Origin: Verticillium longisporum
Taxonomy: Eukaryota > Ascomycota > Sordariomycetes > Glomerellales > Plectosphaerellaceae
Length of the DNA: 64,000 nucleotides
NCBI GenBank assembly: GCA_019188255.1
Contig: JAETXT010000003.1
Location: 124,001-188,000, forward strand
Direction of reading: 5' to 3'
In this document: positions 46,488 through 59,800 of the stretch, in pieces
How the letters are laid out: every line of letters starts with the position of its first letter
Position numbering within the stretch: position 1 is the first letter of the stretch
Notes under the pieces: generated by a model
The model's database searches: none
The model's input: the letters and a program-made list of their open reading frames with translations, nothing else
Told to the model about the DNA's origin: nothing
Program-made: the position numbers and the translations under genes

Positions 46488-47057
46488 TCAATGTCGTCTC
46501 CTCGAGCTTTCATGGCCATGCCGGTGACTGTGAGAGTGGCCGTGTCGACTAGACGACGAGCGATGTCCGTCTCTATGCCTCGACGAGGATCCACCGCCGC
46601 TTCGTTCAAGCTCCCTCTCCATCTCCTCCACGCGCGATCGATAGCCCACGACAATCTCCTTGATATGTCGTATCCTGTCAAAGTCGAGGTCCAGCTCGTC
46701 CAACTGTCGCAAGATATCGTGATACCGTGCAATTTCAAGGTCAGCATTGTCGATAAGGTTGCCGGCGCGATCGAACTGTGCCATGGTGAACGTCTGGCTC
46801 TGCTCGCTGAGATAGTGTATCTGCTGCTCGATCTGAGCCATGACACGCTCGAAGTAGCGCCCCAAGGATGCTAGTGAGGAGCTGTCGAGCATCAGAAGCC
46901 CTTGGCTCGATGCCCGGCTGGCGGCACGGGAGGAACTCGACCCTCCGGCGCCCCCCTGTCCGAGAGCGGCTGCCTGGCCTTGTCGCAAAAGTTGGATTTC
47001 CTCATTCGACAGTCCCAGCTGCGTGTCCGGCACGGCATTGGCGTGCGAGGCCGACAT
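46488..47057 (-). CDS. Small conserved-looking coiled-coil protein, BLOC-1-subunit-like
   Basis: A single exon of 189 residues from ATG 47057. The N-terminus reads TQLGLSNEEIQLLRQGQ, followed by Gly/Ser linkers (RAASRASSQGLLMLDSSSL). A helical coiled coil spans about residues 60-150 (YFERVMAQIEQQIHYLSEQS, then IARYHDILRQLDELDLDFDRI and YRSRVEEMERELER). The tail is His/Arg/Ser-rich (RHGHSHSHRHGHESSRRRH). Size and the pattern of short N-cap plus one long coiled coil resemble small subunits of vesicle or kinetochore complexes, such as BLOC-1-type proteins. No diagnostic motif (for example KxDL) is present, so the function is not assigned. The His-rich tail could bind metal, which is inference. 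Confidence 0.72.
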   Translation of the reverse strand: MSASHANAVPDTQLGLSNEEIQLLRQGQAAALGQGGAGGSSSSRAASRASSQGLLMLDSSSLASLGRYFERVMAQIEQQIHYLSEQSQTFTMAQFDRAGNLIDNADLEIARYHDILRQLDELDLDFDRIRHIKEIVVGYRSRVEEMERELERSGGGSSSRHRDGHRSSSSRHGHSHSHRHGHESSRRRH

Positions 47058-50021
47058 GGTTCAGCGCGACGGCAAGCCAACGTGCGGCAGCGCCGTGCGG
47101 GGCGGCGGGGTTCAACCGATGACAGGCCAGGTGCAATGCTTCTCAATCTGACTGACGGTTGGTGACTGGTTCTAGAGGCAGGCACGTGTAGTTTGTACGT
47201 TTCGATGTCGTTGGCCGCGAGAATGATGTCGAGGAGAGAGGTCGTGGTGGAGGGGTGGCTCAAGGGCAGCCTGCAGCTTTGTTGAATGCGACGGCACCTC
47301 GATGGACGAATGGCGTGGCTTCTCGAGGGGAGGGATACAGCAGCCTTGATCTCGGCGATTGATGCGCAGGCAGCGTCATTGTCTTCGGTGGGGTTTTCGG
47401 GCATCAGAGGCTGGCTTTGGGCACGAGAAAGAGGTATGGCGGACGGGCGAATCGCGATCGACGAACGGCGGTACGTAGGTAGTGAAACCCCGTTGTCGAC
47501 TTTGGTCTGGCGGTTCCGAAGTCACGATACCGGTTTCTCTGGCAGCAGCGCCAAGTCCTGGAGCCGTGCAGACGCAGCGCGCGCCGGGATGCTGCTCGAA
47601 AGGTGAATATACGGCGCCGTGTCAGGGTAAGGGCGGTCGGTGGCGGGTTGCAAAGAAAGTGCGAGAGGAGACCGGACCTGTTGAAACAAAATGGGGGGCA
47701 AAGGGGTTCGCCAATACAAGTAAAGACCAGCCGGTGAGCTCGGCACTCACTCACCGTGGGCTGAGAAGCAACAATGTCACAGGCCACAAATGTCAGACAG
47801 AGGACAAGATGTCGAGGCAGAAAAAACCCGCACAGCTGGAAAGGGCGTCCAAGTGCGAAAGATGAGGTTGTCTCAGCCCCGACAGCGATAGTGGCTAGCT
47901 CTTCTTCAACCAAGCAAGGTGCGAGCGCGCACGCATCACCTGACTGTCATTTCGGCGTCGCAAAAGGAACAAGCGCGAGAGTCTGAATGCCGAGCTAGAG
48001 GGAACTGGCCCGTGGGTGAAGTCAGCCAGCATTCGCCAGCCAGATGAGACGAAAAACAACGATGCGACTGCGTCGCGATGCAAGATGGAGAGACGCCGGG
48101 TTTCGCAGGGTTTGTCGTTGTCTTTTGCCTACGGATTGGCCTTCCTATTCCGACCGGCGGTTGGCGTGCTCGTGACGACAAGGGCGGATGAGCTGAGACA
48201 TTTCGGGGGGGAACCCCTCTCTCAGGCGCAACCGCGAAGGATATAGTGGTGTGTAGGCGAGCAGGCGTTGCTGGACCGAGGTGCGAATGAAGGATTCCAT
48301 GAGGGTGTCGTCCCGAGACGTGATGGAGATGTTGGACGACGCTTGCTTTGGAGGCGCCAGTGAGCACGGGATCGTGCCTGCCCAGGTTCACTCTGGCAGG
48401 GTGAGGAAGGTAGGAACCTTGGGTTGGGTGTACTACCTATTCGAAGAAGGATGCAGGCTCGTCAGTCCTTCCCGAACTCACCTGGTTTTACCTTGACACT
48501 GGCAGGAGAGATGGGCTTCACTCACGACTGCTGATGTGAGTAAGGGCAGTCGCAAGCCGATGGTGATTGTCGCGCCGCCAGGGCCGAGCACAGAAAGGTA
48601 TGTAGATAGGTACCTTAGTATGACTTTGCCTTTCGCTTCTTTTCCATTCTTCGGCTTCATCTTGTGATCCTCGTCAGATGCCATTGACTCTGATAACGCA
48701 TCCTTGGCTACCGACCCTTCTTCCAGTCTTTCATCAAGTCCACTCCGATGTACGACGATGTCATCGCAAGCTGCGTAGCTCGATCCAGCATTTCATACAA
48801 TCGGCAATCCAGCCAAAGAGATCACTTCCAGCCTCGACGCTCAAGCTCCTGGACGGAATCCTGTGCATTTGGCCCCTGCTTCTGGCACGGACAACTACCG
48901 CTTGACAGCGCCCTGAAAACTAGGGGGATGCGGTCGTTATGAGCACAGAGCACTGGCGTCAACCCCCCCACAGACAGGGCAGATGGTGAACTTCTTGCTC
49001 GACACTCGTTCAAACCAACCATTCGTGTGCAATTCTTGTGTAACGCACCTTGTATTCGGTACATCCTTCCAGAAAAGTGCGCGTGCAGAGCACCTACATA
49101 AGCGTCACTTTGATTAAGGTGAATGTGCGTTTTGCCAGCTCGCCAAGTGAGCAAGCTGTTCTAGCTCACCACCATGCATAGCTCATATATATGCACTTGG
49201 TGCTCCGAGCCGCCCAGATGCCAATGCCTCAATTCATGCAGCCACCCGTCCACATCCACTGCGGCGAAACGTACGCGCGCGGTTCAACTGCCTCGAACCA
49301 AATTTCAACAGAGCACATGGTCACGTGGATCACCCGCGATCTCAGCCCGTTGACTCGGCAGTCATTCAGGCTCTGGGGATATCAAGCTCCTTCCGACCGA
49401 GATCTATCCCCTCTTTCGGAGGACAGATGGCGCGGACGGCAAGCGACCTTATGCTGGCCGCATGACAGGTCGGCAGGCCGTACTGCGCCAGTGGGGCCGC
49501 TGCTGGGTTGCAATTCAGCCTGCGGCTCATGGGAGCGGAAGCCGTCCTTCCGCCCTCCTTAGCAAGCTCGGAGTCGACGGCACACAGAAAGTCGGCAATC
49601 AAATGAAATACCTAGTTTCCACCAACACAATCAACCACCGATCGTCCCAGTTCTGATCCCTGAAGAAACTCTCGGAAAGGGCAAGCTTCGGCGACATCAT
49701 GCACGAGGCCCCGATTCATCCTGCATGGTCAAGTCAAGTCAAGTCAAGTCAAGTCAAGTCAAGTCAAGTCAAGTCAAGTCAAGTCAAGTCAAGTCAAGTC
49801 AAGTCAAGTCAAGTCAGGTCATCTCGGGCGAATCTGTCGAGCTTCCCGCTACCTGGATTAGAGGACTTCCGCTGCCTCTGTAGCTCAAAGAGGGGTTGAG
49901 ATGGAGAGTGGACGAAGCCGGAAAATCTATAAAGATGACTGGTTGCTAAGTGCGAGGCCGTTGGAGGTACGGCAGCTCCGCATCGTCACGTCTGCCATCT
50001 CCGATCTCCCCCGTGGCCGTC
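47058..50021. other. 3-kb intergenic region with a pentanucleotide tract
   Basis: Between two divergent genes. No supported coding region. The main structure is the (AAGTC)17 tract at 49731-49815. AGGTA/TACCT motifs recur around 47471-47483 and 48598-48615. Confidence 0.5.
49731..49815. repeat. Perfect pentanucleotide microsatellite (AAGTC)17
   Basis: Seventeen uninterrupted AAGTC units over 85 bp, ending 206 bp before the start codon of the CE2-like esterase, so inside its promoter or 5' UTR. The tract ends with one AGGTC variant unit. Confidence 0.97.
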
Positions 50022-51563
50022 ATGTTGTTCCGCTCGCTCGCTGCTGCTTTGCAGCTGGTTTCGTTGGCGTCAGCCGTCATTCTTGAAAATGGCCGACCCC
50101 GTGCCGTCAACTTTCCTGACACAAAGATCAGCCTTGGCAACGTGACCTATAGAACCTACGATGCTGATGCCGAGGAGATATCCTACAAAGGGCGTTGGGA
50201 TTCCAAATATATCTCTTGGTGGGCGTAAGCGCATTCGTTCTTGCAATCATTCTCACAATATGGCCACATCATCTGACGAGCAACAGAGCGCCAGGTATCA
50301 AGTTTGGCTTTACGGGCCACACCGTCGCCGTCACATTCGGGGAGGAAACAATCAATCAAACACTTGTCGCATACAGGATCGCAGGCCTCGACTGGCAGCA
50401 TACCAATGTTACTGCCGGCGGAACGCACCTGTTTGTTAGTCCGGATACCCCCGGAATCGAGCTCGATGGGCCTATAAATCCCTTGACTTTCGAGCTGAGA
50501 GTTACGAATTGGGCCTACGGAGTGCAAATCGAGAAGGTCCACGTGTCTGGCTGCGGAAAGCTCATCAAGATTCCCGACTACCCTCGCCGCGTCGAGTTCA
50601 TTGGTGACAGTCTCTCGGCAGGCATGTATAACACATATGAGGCCCTCGCTGGTTTTGCCTATGGAGTGGGAGCTGGCCTCGGCAACACTGAATACTCTAT
50701 CACTGGATATCCGGGTATCTGCGTTGCTGACCAAAACTGCTGGGGCAACCCTCGCGGGCAGTCTCATCAATGGTTTTACACAAGTGACACTGGTGGCCGA
50801 GCTGCAAATGTTTGGGGAGGTTCGTGCTACGTTCAAGACGGTGATGGCATACTCGGACTAGGCTGACGCTGAAGACAGACGACCCCGAGCCCTGGGACTT
50901 CAGCAGAAACCCGGACGCCGACCTTGTCATTATCAACTTGGGAACAAACGACGCCAACAGCTTCAACAAGGTCGAAAAGTCCACCTATGTTGCACACTAC
51001 AAAAGGCTCATTCAAGGCGTGCACGGCAAGTGGCCGAAGGCTCAGGTCATTATAATGGTATGTTGTTAAATGACCTTGCGAGGGAAGACTCTGCTAAGAT
51101 TCTTTAGCAAATGTGGCAAGGCTTTGGCCCCAATGGCAACACGTACGAGCAGAATACAGACCTTCGAAAGGAGGTCTACATCGTGTACGAGTACTTCAAC
51201 ACGGAGGAATATCTCAGCAACCCCGTGACGTGGGATGGCGTGACGGAAAAGACGGAACCAGTCGGCCATGCCATTGAGCCATTTGTTCACTTCTTCAACA
51301 CCACCGGCATCCTTCAACATAACGACATTGCTCCTCAGTGGCACCCTACAGATGTCGGACAAATTAAGGTGGCCAGTCATCTCATTCAGTATATCACGCT
51401 GAAGTTTGGGTGGTCGCTATATGCCACAGGCCCCGAGTACGTCCCCCGAGCATTTTGATGTCAACTATCTCTGCGGCGCGACTGTCCTGTGTTGAATCAT
51501 TGCTGACATTACAATAGGGTTTTCCATGAGACACTTTACTGGAACGACGAATCGAACTACTAG
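50022..51563 (+). CDS. Secreted SGNH carbohydrate esterase, CE2-like
   Basis: Five exons, all junctions in phase: 50022-50224, 50287-50819, 50879-51057, 51108-51436 and 51518-51563, 429 residues with no frame break. Residues 1-18 are a signal peptide (MLFRSLAAALQLVSLASA). A jelly-roll-like N-terminal domain with GIKFGFTGHTVAVTF and LRVTNWAYGVQIEKVHVSGCGK precedes the SGNH domain: RVEFIGDSLSAG (nucleophile Ser), CWGNPRGQSHQWFY, LVIINLGTNDAN (Asn) and PQWHPTDVGQIKVASHL (Asp/His). The two-domain layout matches CE2-type acetyl esterases and endoglucanase-E-like proteins that deacetylate plant polysaccharides outside the cell. The fit for intron 1 requires the GTAAGC donor at 50225, because the earlier GTGGGC would create a stop. 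The (AAGTC)17 tract lies just upstream, and an overlapping upstream ATG frame starts at 49901. Confidence 0.93.
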
Positions 51564-53537
51564 GCCTATCTAGAGTCGGCATGGGGAGGACAGCAAGGCT
51601 CGTCGGGCTTGGGAGAATATTAGAACTCCATGCATCCAATTCTGCGTGCGCATTTACTTCCCCTGGTTGTTTGGATGTCCCCATGCGCCCACGGCTCGAA
51701 ACAAGTCAGCTATACCAATCAATGACGGTATTTACACGCCGTTTCCTGCATAAGGGCCTCAGTGCAAACCCGGAGTTATGAGGCTCTCAACGTTTGAAGA
51801 TCTTTTCTGAAGATCCGATGACGGGCCGTAGCATCTGACACATGATTTGGCACTTGCCTCGTCGCAGATCGTCAAAAGCGTTCCCAGACGGGATGCGACG
51901 ATGATGGGACGAGTGTAATGGAGCCCAGGGACCCTGCCCCATCCCTCAACGACATTTCTTTTGCCTTCCCGTCGTCCCCTGGAAACGTTGGCGGCGTTGG
52001 CAGCGCGGCAGTGCCAGTCTCGAGCAGTCGTCGAACGATCACTGGATTCGGGGGCCAAGGACGTCCCAAGTCACCTTGTCACCTTGTCGCCTTGTCACCT
52101 TGAGCGCGTAACGTGGCACAATGGCATGGAACTTCAGAATCCAGTGGGGTGTTGGGGGCGATGTCACCTCGGCTGAACAGTTCGACAACAACGACAACCG
52201 CTATGGCATGTTCTACTGTGCGTCGCCTCGGGGGGTGTTCTATTGGTGTGCTTGGTATGCTCTAGGCGTGCATTGCCAGCTTTGTGTGGGCTTTTCCAGG
52301 GTCTCAGTAAACTTTCGGGATTTGCACGCCTCTGTCGATCACAGCCAGGGTGCCAATAGGAGCTTCCCTGGCAGTGTAACTTGGTTTTGTAAGCCCGGCC
52401 ACTATCGACTCAGGGCGGCTCCAATAGCCTCGTGCACGAGACAGGCACTATAGCGACGGCAGAGCTTAACCAGAGCTGAGAAGCCGTCGTTACACTGTCT
52501 GGATTCCAGGCGCTGGGCCTCTGCCCGTTCGTTAGCAGCACCGGCAGTGGCGGTAGCAGCCCCATCTCGCCAAAGAGAACCTCAAGCCCCGGTCGTGGTG
52601 TCCTCGGAGTTGCAAGAACTCGGATTGGGGGATCCAAAGGTACGGACAAAGGAGCGGCATTTTCCGTGTCGTCCCCATCGTCTGTCTGTCTACGCTGTTT
52701 ACTAATGCTGATAGCGATCTTCTTCACGACTACTGATGGCACTAACTGGGTCAATTGCAGTAGTGTCAGGGTGGAGGCATGCCTAGGTGGTCAGGAGAAA
52801 TGGGATCGGCACGGCTGTTGCTGCCACGAGGCAGATGGAGTGGAGGATCCATCCGCGTCGAGCTCGCCTTGATGTTGCTCCGAATGTTTCACCGCCGGAA
52901 GTCCCATCGAAGCCCGGGATGCATTCGGCTGTCTACTGCGATGGCTGCGGGCGCAGCAAGAAAACTGGGCAGAATTAAGGGCAGCGTCATAAAATCTCTA
53001 GCCTCCCTCGGAGGCTATGAGTCGTCCCACCACTGTATGACCAGAACAATGTGGTCACTTTCTCGCCGCTGCTTGTGAGGCCCGCTATCGGTCTTAAAAG
53101 ACATCGCATCGGAGGAATTGATGGAGGAACACCATCCCGAGATGCCATTAAACCGGACCCTCACCCGTCTGCTCACCTATCGTCCGGTTCGCGGCCACCT
53201 GAAACGTATGAGAGGATTTCCCTGGGGACCCTGTTGGCGGACGAGCACGATGCCGGAGTCAGCGTAGTGCTCCGACAACCCCAGTTCAAGGACAGACGCC
53301 ACGACATTCTTGGCTGCCCTCCACTGCCGTGATCCTGTTCCTGTTCGAACCACGCCCCGAAGAGACCCATGCCGCTGGCGGGCAGATGTGTGACGTACTC
53401 CAGTCGAGTGCGTTGCGCATGTCTCGGATGACACGCCTCTACAGACGGAGCCGAAGCAAAGGACCAAGACACCAGCGTCTGAGTATCAGACACCTTAGGG
53501 CCCTGATCCTCTCAGCCATTGAATTGAAAAGCCATTA
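51564..53537. other. Intergenic DNA bordering the RIP block, no gene supported
   Basis: Ordinary composition, with a short 9-bp tandem of the CCTTGTCAC type at about 52071-52101. Frames of up to 114 codons lack any recognisable feature. The composition switches sharply to AT-rich at about 53538. Confidence 0.5.
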
Positions 53538-56519
53538 GCTTAAAGGTACTTACTCTAAACGGTGCTAGCGGGCTATTTTAGAAGTACCTCTAAACCCCTG
53601 CTTTTCTTCCTCGATTTTAAATAGTTAGAATAAGATTTTTCCGTTCTATACTAAGCTTCGCTACCTCTATTCTAATTATAAAGTATAATTAATATAATTA
53701 ATTCTATACCTTTATTATATAAATTTATATTTATTTATTATAAAAACGACCTTTATAATTATAATAAATAATAAAGAAGGAGTTCTTATAGCTCTTAATT
53801 AAATTATAATTACTTAATAATGAAATCGATTTATTTATTAATAACTATAAAGAAGCTACTTCTCGAGAAGTATCTAAACCTCTCTTCTATATACTAATAG
53901 AGCTAAAACCCTCCTAAAAGAGGAGGCTATAAGCTCGATTTATATAATAATCTAAGTTTATAAAGCTCTTCTTTAAATATTTATAATACTTAATTATAGA
54001 AGGAAAGCTCTTTATAATAAATAATAAATAGATTATTCTTAGATCTATATTTAGCGAAATCCTTCCTAATTTAGAATTAATATTCCTTATAATAGATTTT
54101 ACTATTTAGAAACTTATTATAAAGTATATAAATCTTTATTTAGAATATTAGAAGGTTCTATTATTTATAGAAATATTAAGAATAGGATATAATAATTTTA
54201 TAAATAGAATATCGATTTCGGAAATAAATTAAAATATATTTAAAGTAAGGAATAAAGGGTTACTATAAATAAGAACTTAAAGGTTCCTATATATCGATTT
54301 ATTATATCGGGCTATATAGCTATATTTATATATAATAGGCGAAGATATCTTAGAAATATAGGAATACTATTATAAATAGAGGTCTATCGGAGATAAGAGT
54401 AATATTAGAATAGAGATTAAGAGGCTATAGATCGAGAGGCTAAGTAAGAAATAGGATCTAGAGCGTAATTTAGAGACTTCTATTCTAAAAATCGATCTCT
54501 CTAATCTCGATTTACCTTCTTTAATTACTTTATTAGCTTTATAGTACTATTAGGCCGAGGTAGCTAAAGAGGAATAATTAGAAGTTATAAAGATAATCTA
54601 TAAAGGCCTAGATAGGTTTATAGTATTAAAAGGCGAAGTAGTAATAGTATAAGCATTATTTATCTATAAATAACGATTTAGGAAGGATCTAAGATTCGAT
54701 AGCCTTCTAGAGATAAGGGAGTAGTTTTTATATAATCTATTAAGGGCTTCGACCTTTAATTATCTATTAAAGGGGTCTTAATTATTATTTTTTATAGGAG
54801 ATAGGGTCTTATAACCCTTCTAGTAGCTAAAATAAAAGCCGAACTATATTAATATCTATATTATTAGAAAGAAAAAAAGCAGAGCTATATAATAGTATAA
54901 GTCTTATACGATTCCATAGAACTATTAAGTAATAATAACCGTTTAACTTCTCTTATCTCTTATTAGCTTAGTCAATAAGCTAGAGTAGAACCGACTCCAC
55001 TTCCCCGTAGATCTAGAAGTGGCCTATGCGCCTTGTCTACGCCTAGTCCCTAAGGGTCAGTCTATCAGATATAGAGCAATTCCCCCGACCTACTTTTTAG
55101 GGTTTTTAGAATAATAATATATCTTCATTTTTAAGTGAAATCGTTACTTCCTATTATATAATAATTCCTATCTATTTTTAACGCCCTTAACTATTATAAA
55201 TGGATATCTTCTAAGATAAGCTATACCTCCCTTAGGGTTAATCCGAGTACGTATATTAATTTAACCGGAAAACGCCTACCTCCGTTCCTATCGAAGAATA
55301 TACTATTCTATAGCTAAAAATCAGGGCTACTAAGATCTTTAATCCATTCCTTCCTCCGACGCTTCCTTCTCAAGATACAACGACTTCTATCTCTCCCTTC
55401 CTCTTATACTCCTTTATTAATTTATCTCTCTACGATCCCTATATCTATTAAGATAATATTACCTTCGGTCGTTGCCTAGAACCTAGATTAATATTTTTAA
55501 AGAAGATAAGTATAATAAATAATATAAATAGTAAAAAGGGTAATAAGAGCGAAATTGCTAATATAATAGAAGAAGTAGTTTAATATTTAGATCTTAGATT
55601 CTAAATAATAAAAATAGCTATACTAGCTATATATAGAATAGTATAATATAGATATAGCTTTCTTATTAGCTAGGGTCCTACTCTTTTAACGATTAAATAG
55701 AATTACTACCTAGTACTTAATTTCTAGGCTATAGCGATTATTAACCTAGATATCTACCCTCTCCCTTACTATATATAGAACTTCCTCTATACCTATATTA
55801 ACGCTTCTAAGGCTATTTATACCTTCTAATTTATTAATTCTATTATATTCTATTCATAGGAAGTTCTAGAGACCTATTATAGTATATACGATATCGATTT
55901 ATATAGTAAATAAGTATTCTAATAATCCTTTCCTTAATATCGTAAATATATATTTAAAGACTTTAAATATCCTCTTAAGAATAATACGAAGGTATATATA
56001 GATATAATTATATTTCTCTTTTATTAATAGATTATTTTAATCGATATTTTCGAAGTCTCTAAGATAATAGTAATATTCTATAAATAATATAATAAACCCT
56101 TATAGGTCTTATACGAACTTACTATCTATAAGATAGAAATAGCTATTAAATACTTAGAAGGACCTTATTAAGGCCTATATTAGAAGGGTCGAGTTATTAA
56201 TAGACCCCTCTATACTTATTAATATATAAGCGAACGTAAAATTGAATTTTATAATAGTAAATATATTCTATAATATCCCTCCTTCCCTATTAAAGAACCT
56301 ATTCTTCTTAGAGGCCTTAATAAAGGCTAATATATAAATCCTATTAATAGTATTAATATATTTATTAAATTAATAATACTATAGGTTTAGCTTAATATAT
56401 TTATTAATAAACTTATCCTTAAGAAGGCGAATAAATTTAATATAGAGCTTATATAAAGCTTATAATATTTTATTAAATATCCTTAGAATATTACTCTAAG
56501 GGACTTTTAATAATATCTC
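53538..56519. repeat. RIP-saturated repeat DNA, family unknown
   Basis: TpA-rich with CpA and TpG nearly absent. A short stretch at about 54340-54480 translated through RIP stops gives a charged, coiled-coil-like pattern, but I could not identify the element. A GC-rich island at about 54970-55110 stands out. Confidence 0.7.
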
Positions 56520-56830
56520 TATTACCCTCTATATTATTATATATATTAAGAGGGCTTTACTACTTATATAAACCCTAATTCATTACTTTAGCTATACCTA
56601 AGAGCTCTAAATAGGTAGGGTAGGTAATATAAGACTTATAATTATTATTAATACTATCTCTAAATCACTACTACCTACGTAAATCAGATATACCTATCTA
56701 ATTCACCGATTACGTAAGCCGTAAATTACGTGCTCCTAAGAGCTGTGAATCCCGGCCCCGGTAATTACTATATCGGTGAATCCTATATAGTAATCACCGC
56801 CCTAAGCGATTCCCTAATATTAGTTCAATA
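56520..56830 (-). repeat. RIP-mutated LTR, inverted copy of the intact LTR at 62953
   Basis: Read on the minus strand from 56830 it aligns along its length with 62953 onward. Shared stretches include AATAGGTAGGGTAGGT, CTACCTACGT and ACGTGCTCCT. Differences are mainly C to T and G to A, as RIP makes (for example CACGTGA-type sites changed to TACGTAA-type). Confidence 0.85.
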
Positions 56831-59800
56831 TTAGCTCTCTTTTCTTTATAGATAGGATTACTATAGAATTAATATTAGAAGCTATTACCTAGGTTAATAG
56901 CTACTCTAATACGCTTATAATTCTCTAGTCTCTAGTATATTAGATCCCTAGTCTATAAAATAATAAATAAATAAGTAACTAAGTAATAATAGGAGAATAA
57001 TAGATAAAATAAGGAAAATGCAGCTTAATATTACTATTCCCGTAAGCGCTAAATCCCTAGTCCCTAGCGCTATGGATTAATCGAACTAGTCGCTAAGTAG
57101 CTCTCTAAGGAAACGAATTAAGTTATAATTAAATAATAAGAATAGGCCTTTAAGCCCTTTAATAAAGGAAATAAATAATAATTAAATAATATAATAGCTA
57201 ATTACTTAGCGCTCTTATAATAGCTAGATATAGGCTCTTAAAGTCTCTAAATCGCTAGTACGCTAATAGAGGGTAGAAGAATAATTATTATTACTCCTTT
57301 ATTAGCTTTCTAATAGGAATAATAGAATTAAATTACCTTTAATAGGAATAATAGAATTAAACCGCTTAAATAGAATTAATAAATCCTATTAAGCTAGTTT
57401 AGTAAATACTATATTCTATAGATCTATATATCTAATTAGTAAATCGTAGTAACTCTATTCTTTTTACTTTTCCTCTTCCCTATAATAATTCTTTATTTTA
57501 AGATTAGCTAGCCTAATCTATTATTTTAGAGCTCCGATAATTATTAATTCCCCCTTTTTACTATTCTCTCTCTCTCTCTTTCTCTCTTATCCTAGCCTCG
57601 ATAATACCTTTTAAATATAAAGCCCCTATACTTATTACCCCTCCTACTAAGAGAGTAGCTAAGTATAAGAATATAATTAATATTAATCGTAGGAGCTATT
57701 AATCCTAGTATATAGTATATATATATAATAATATTCGTAAAGTCCCTTATTTAGAATACTTAAAGTCTTATCTTATTAATAAATAAACTAAAATTAATAT
57801 TAATAGTATATATTACGATCTAGAGCTTAAAGGTTCCTATTATTATAAGTATACCTCTAAGTACTTTTATAAATTAATATAAGCTTCTATAATCTCTATT
57901 TCTAATATCTATAGTTCTAATAATTATTATCTATAGTCTAATTAGGGCGTTTAAGCCTATTATAAAGTTTTTAATTATTTAGGATAAGAATAATAAGCTA
58001 ATAAGCTCTCTTCTCTATTATTTCCTTAATTATTTAATTATACGATTAATTAATAAGGGATATAGGATATAGAGAAGTAATATATTATTATAAAAGGTAT
58101 ATTAATAATTATTAAGGAGGAGGAAGCGAAGGGGGGTAATAACCCTAATAAGGACCTTAATAGTCTTTATAATACTAATTATAAAGTAGCTAAGTAGGCT
58201 ATAGCTCTATAGCTCTTTAACTACCTCTAGTAGGACTCGCTAGAATAGTTAAACTCGGATTCTTTAGATTCCGAGGCCTAGTCTACTTTATAGAATAGTT
58301 ACTTTACTATTTTACTAATTATAGGGTTATCGTTTTTACTTCTAGGGTACTCGTTTTTAAGCTTTATTATATTTTTACTAATATTAATTACTTTTACCCC
58401 CTAATTATTCTTTCCTTAATATTTAATTTATCCTTTAATCTTAATTATAATTTTATTAGAGCTTATTAGCGCTTCTAGTACTTAGTTTAGCGCTCCCTTA
58501 ATTATTAAATCTATAAAGTTATTACTTCTAGCGATCTAATAAATTTCGTCGATTTTATATTCTTTATAGCTTTATTATAATACTATAAGATCTATTATTA
58601 AGCATTTCTCTATTATTATACTTAATTAAATAAAATATTAGTAGAATAAGTAGCTATCGATATAGGTAACTATCTATAGGAGTAATAATTCTAAGCGTTT
58701 ATAGATCTCTTAGAGTATCTATTTAAGGATATAAGCTATATTAAAGCCGCTAACTATTTTATAGATTTTACTAGCTAGAATTAAATATATAACCTATTTA
58801 TATTTAATAGATTATTAATAGAGGATATTACTATATATTATAAAGGTATTCTCCTAATCGCTAGAACGTTTATTATCTAGGAGGATAATAAATCCGATCT
58901 ATAAACTAAAATCCTTATTATTAGTAAAGGAGCTATTAATAAATATATAAAGTTAAGCTATTAAGAGATCTAAGCGTATATAATTTAAGCTATAGCCTAT
59001 ATTAGCGATCTACTATTATATACGTTTATTAAGCTATTTAAAGTCTTCTTCTTATAGGTTTTTAGCTTAAGCTATAATAGAGAAATCGAAGGATACTTCT
59101 AATTAATAGGTTAAAGTAATATAAATATTATAAGCTCTCTAAGTAATATATTCCTATTCTAAGCTTACTATCCTTAGGGTTATTAGCTCTAGGCGATTAC
59201 TTTAGCCTTTCTATTAAATTATAAGATCTTTAATTCTAACTTTAATAATATAGCTATTAAAGATACTATTAGATCCTATATTAAGGATAGAAATAGGCTT
59301 TACTTAGAAGCTAGCGCTTTCGAGCTTTATTTATTCCTTTTATATAAATATAGGCCCTCCGAGGTTAAAGGTATCGCTAATCTATATTCCGATTAGTCTA
59401 AAGCTCTCTCTAGCTCTAATTAGAAGTAAATATAGATCGTAGCCTATTAGAATAGTATTTAGGCGCTCTCTATAATAATATTAATAAATTATAAACTAAT
59501 AGAGACCTAATTCTATAATATTATAGAATAGCTTTATAATATAGAAGACGATTCTATTAGGGTATCTATATTATAGCTCCTTAGGAATATATAGGAGAAC
59601 GTTATATAATAGGTCTATAGTACTTTAAATATAGGCTTAATTAATATTATAGAATATTAATTAATAGCTATATTATTATAGTACTAGGGTAATTACTAGG
59701 ATTAATCGTTAATTATAGTATATAATTATAAGCGATTATATTAATAGAGTTATCTTCTCCTAATTATTATATCCTTAAATTATTAATTTTAATTTCTTAT

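Noticed and set aside
49731..49815. Possible CRISPR-like array
   Set aside because: Pure 5-bp tandem with no spacers; a microsatellite in a eukaryote.
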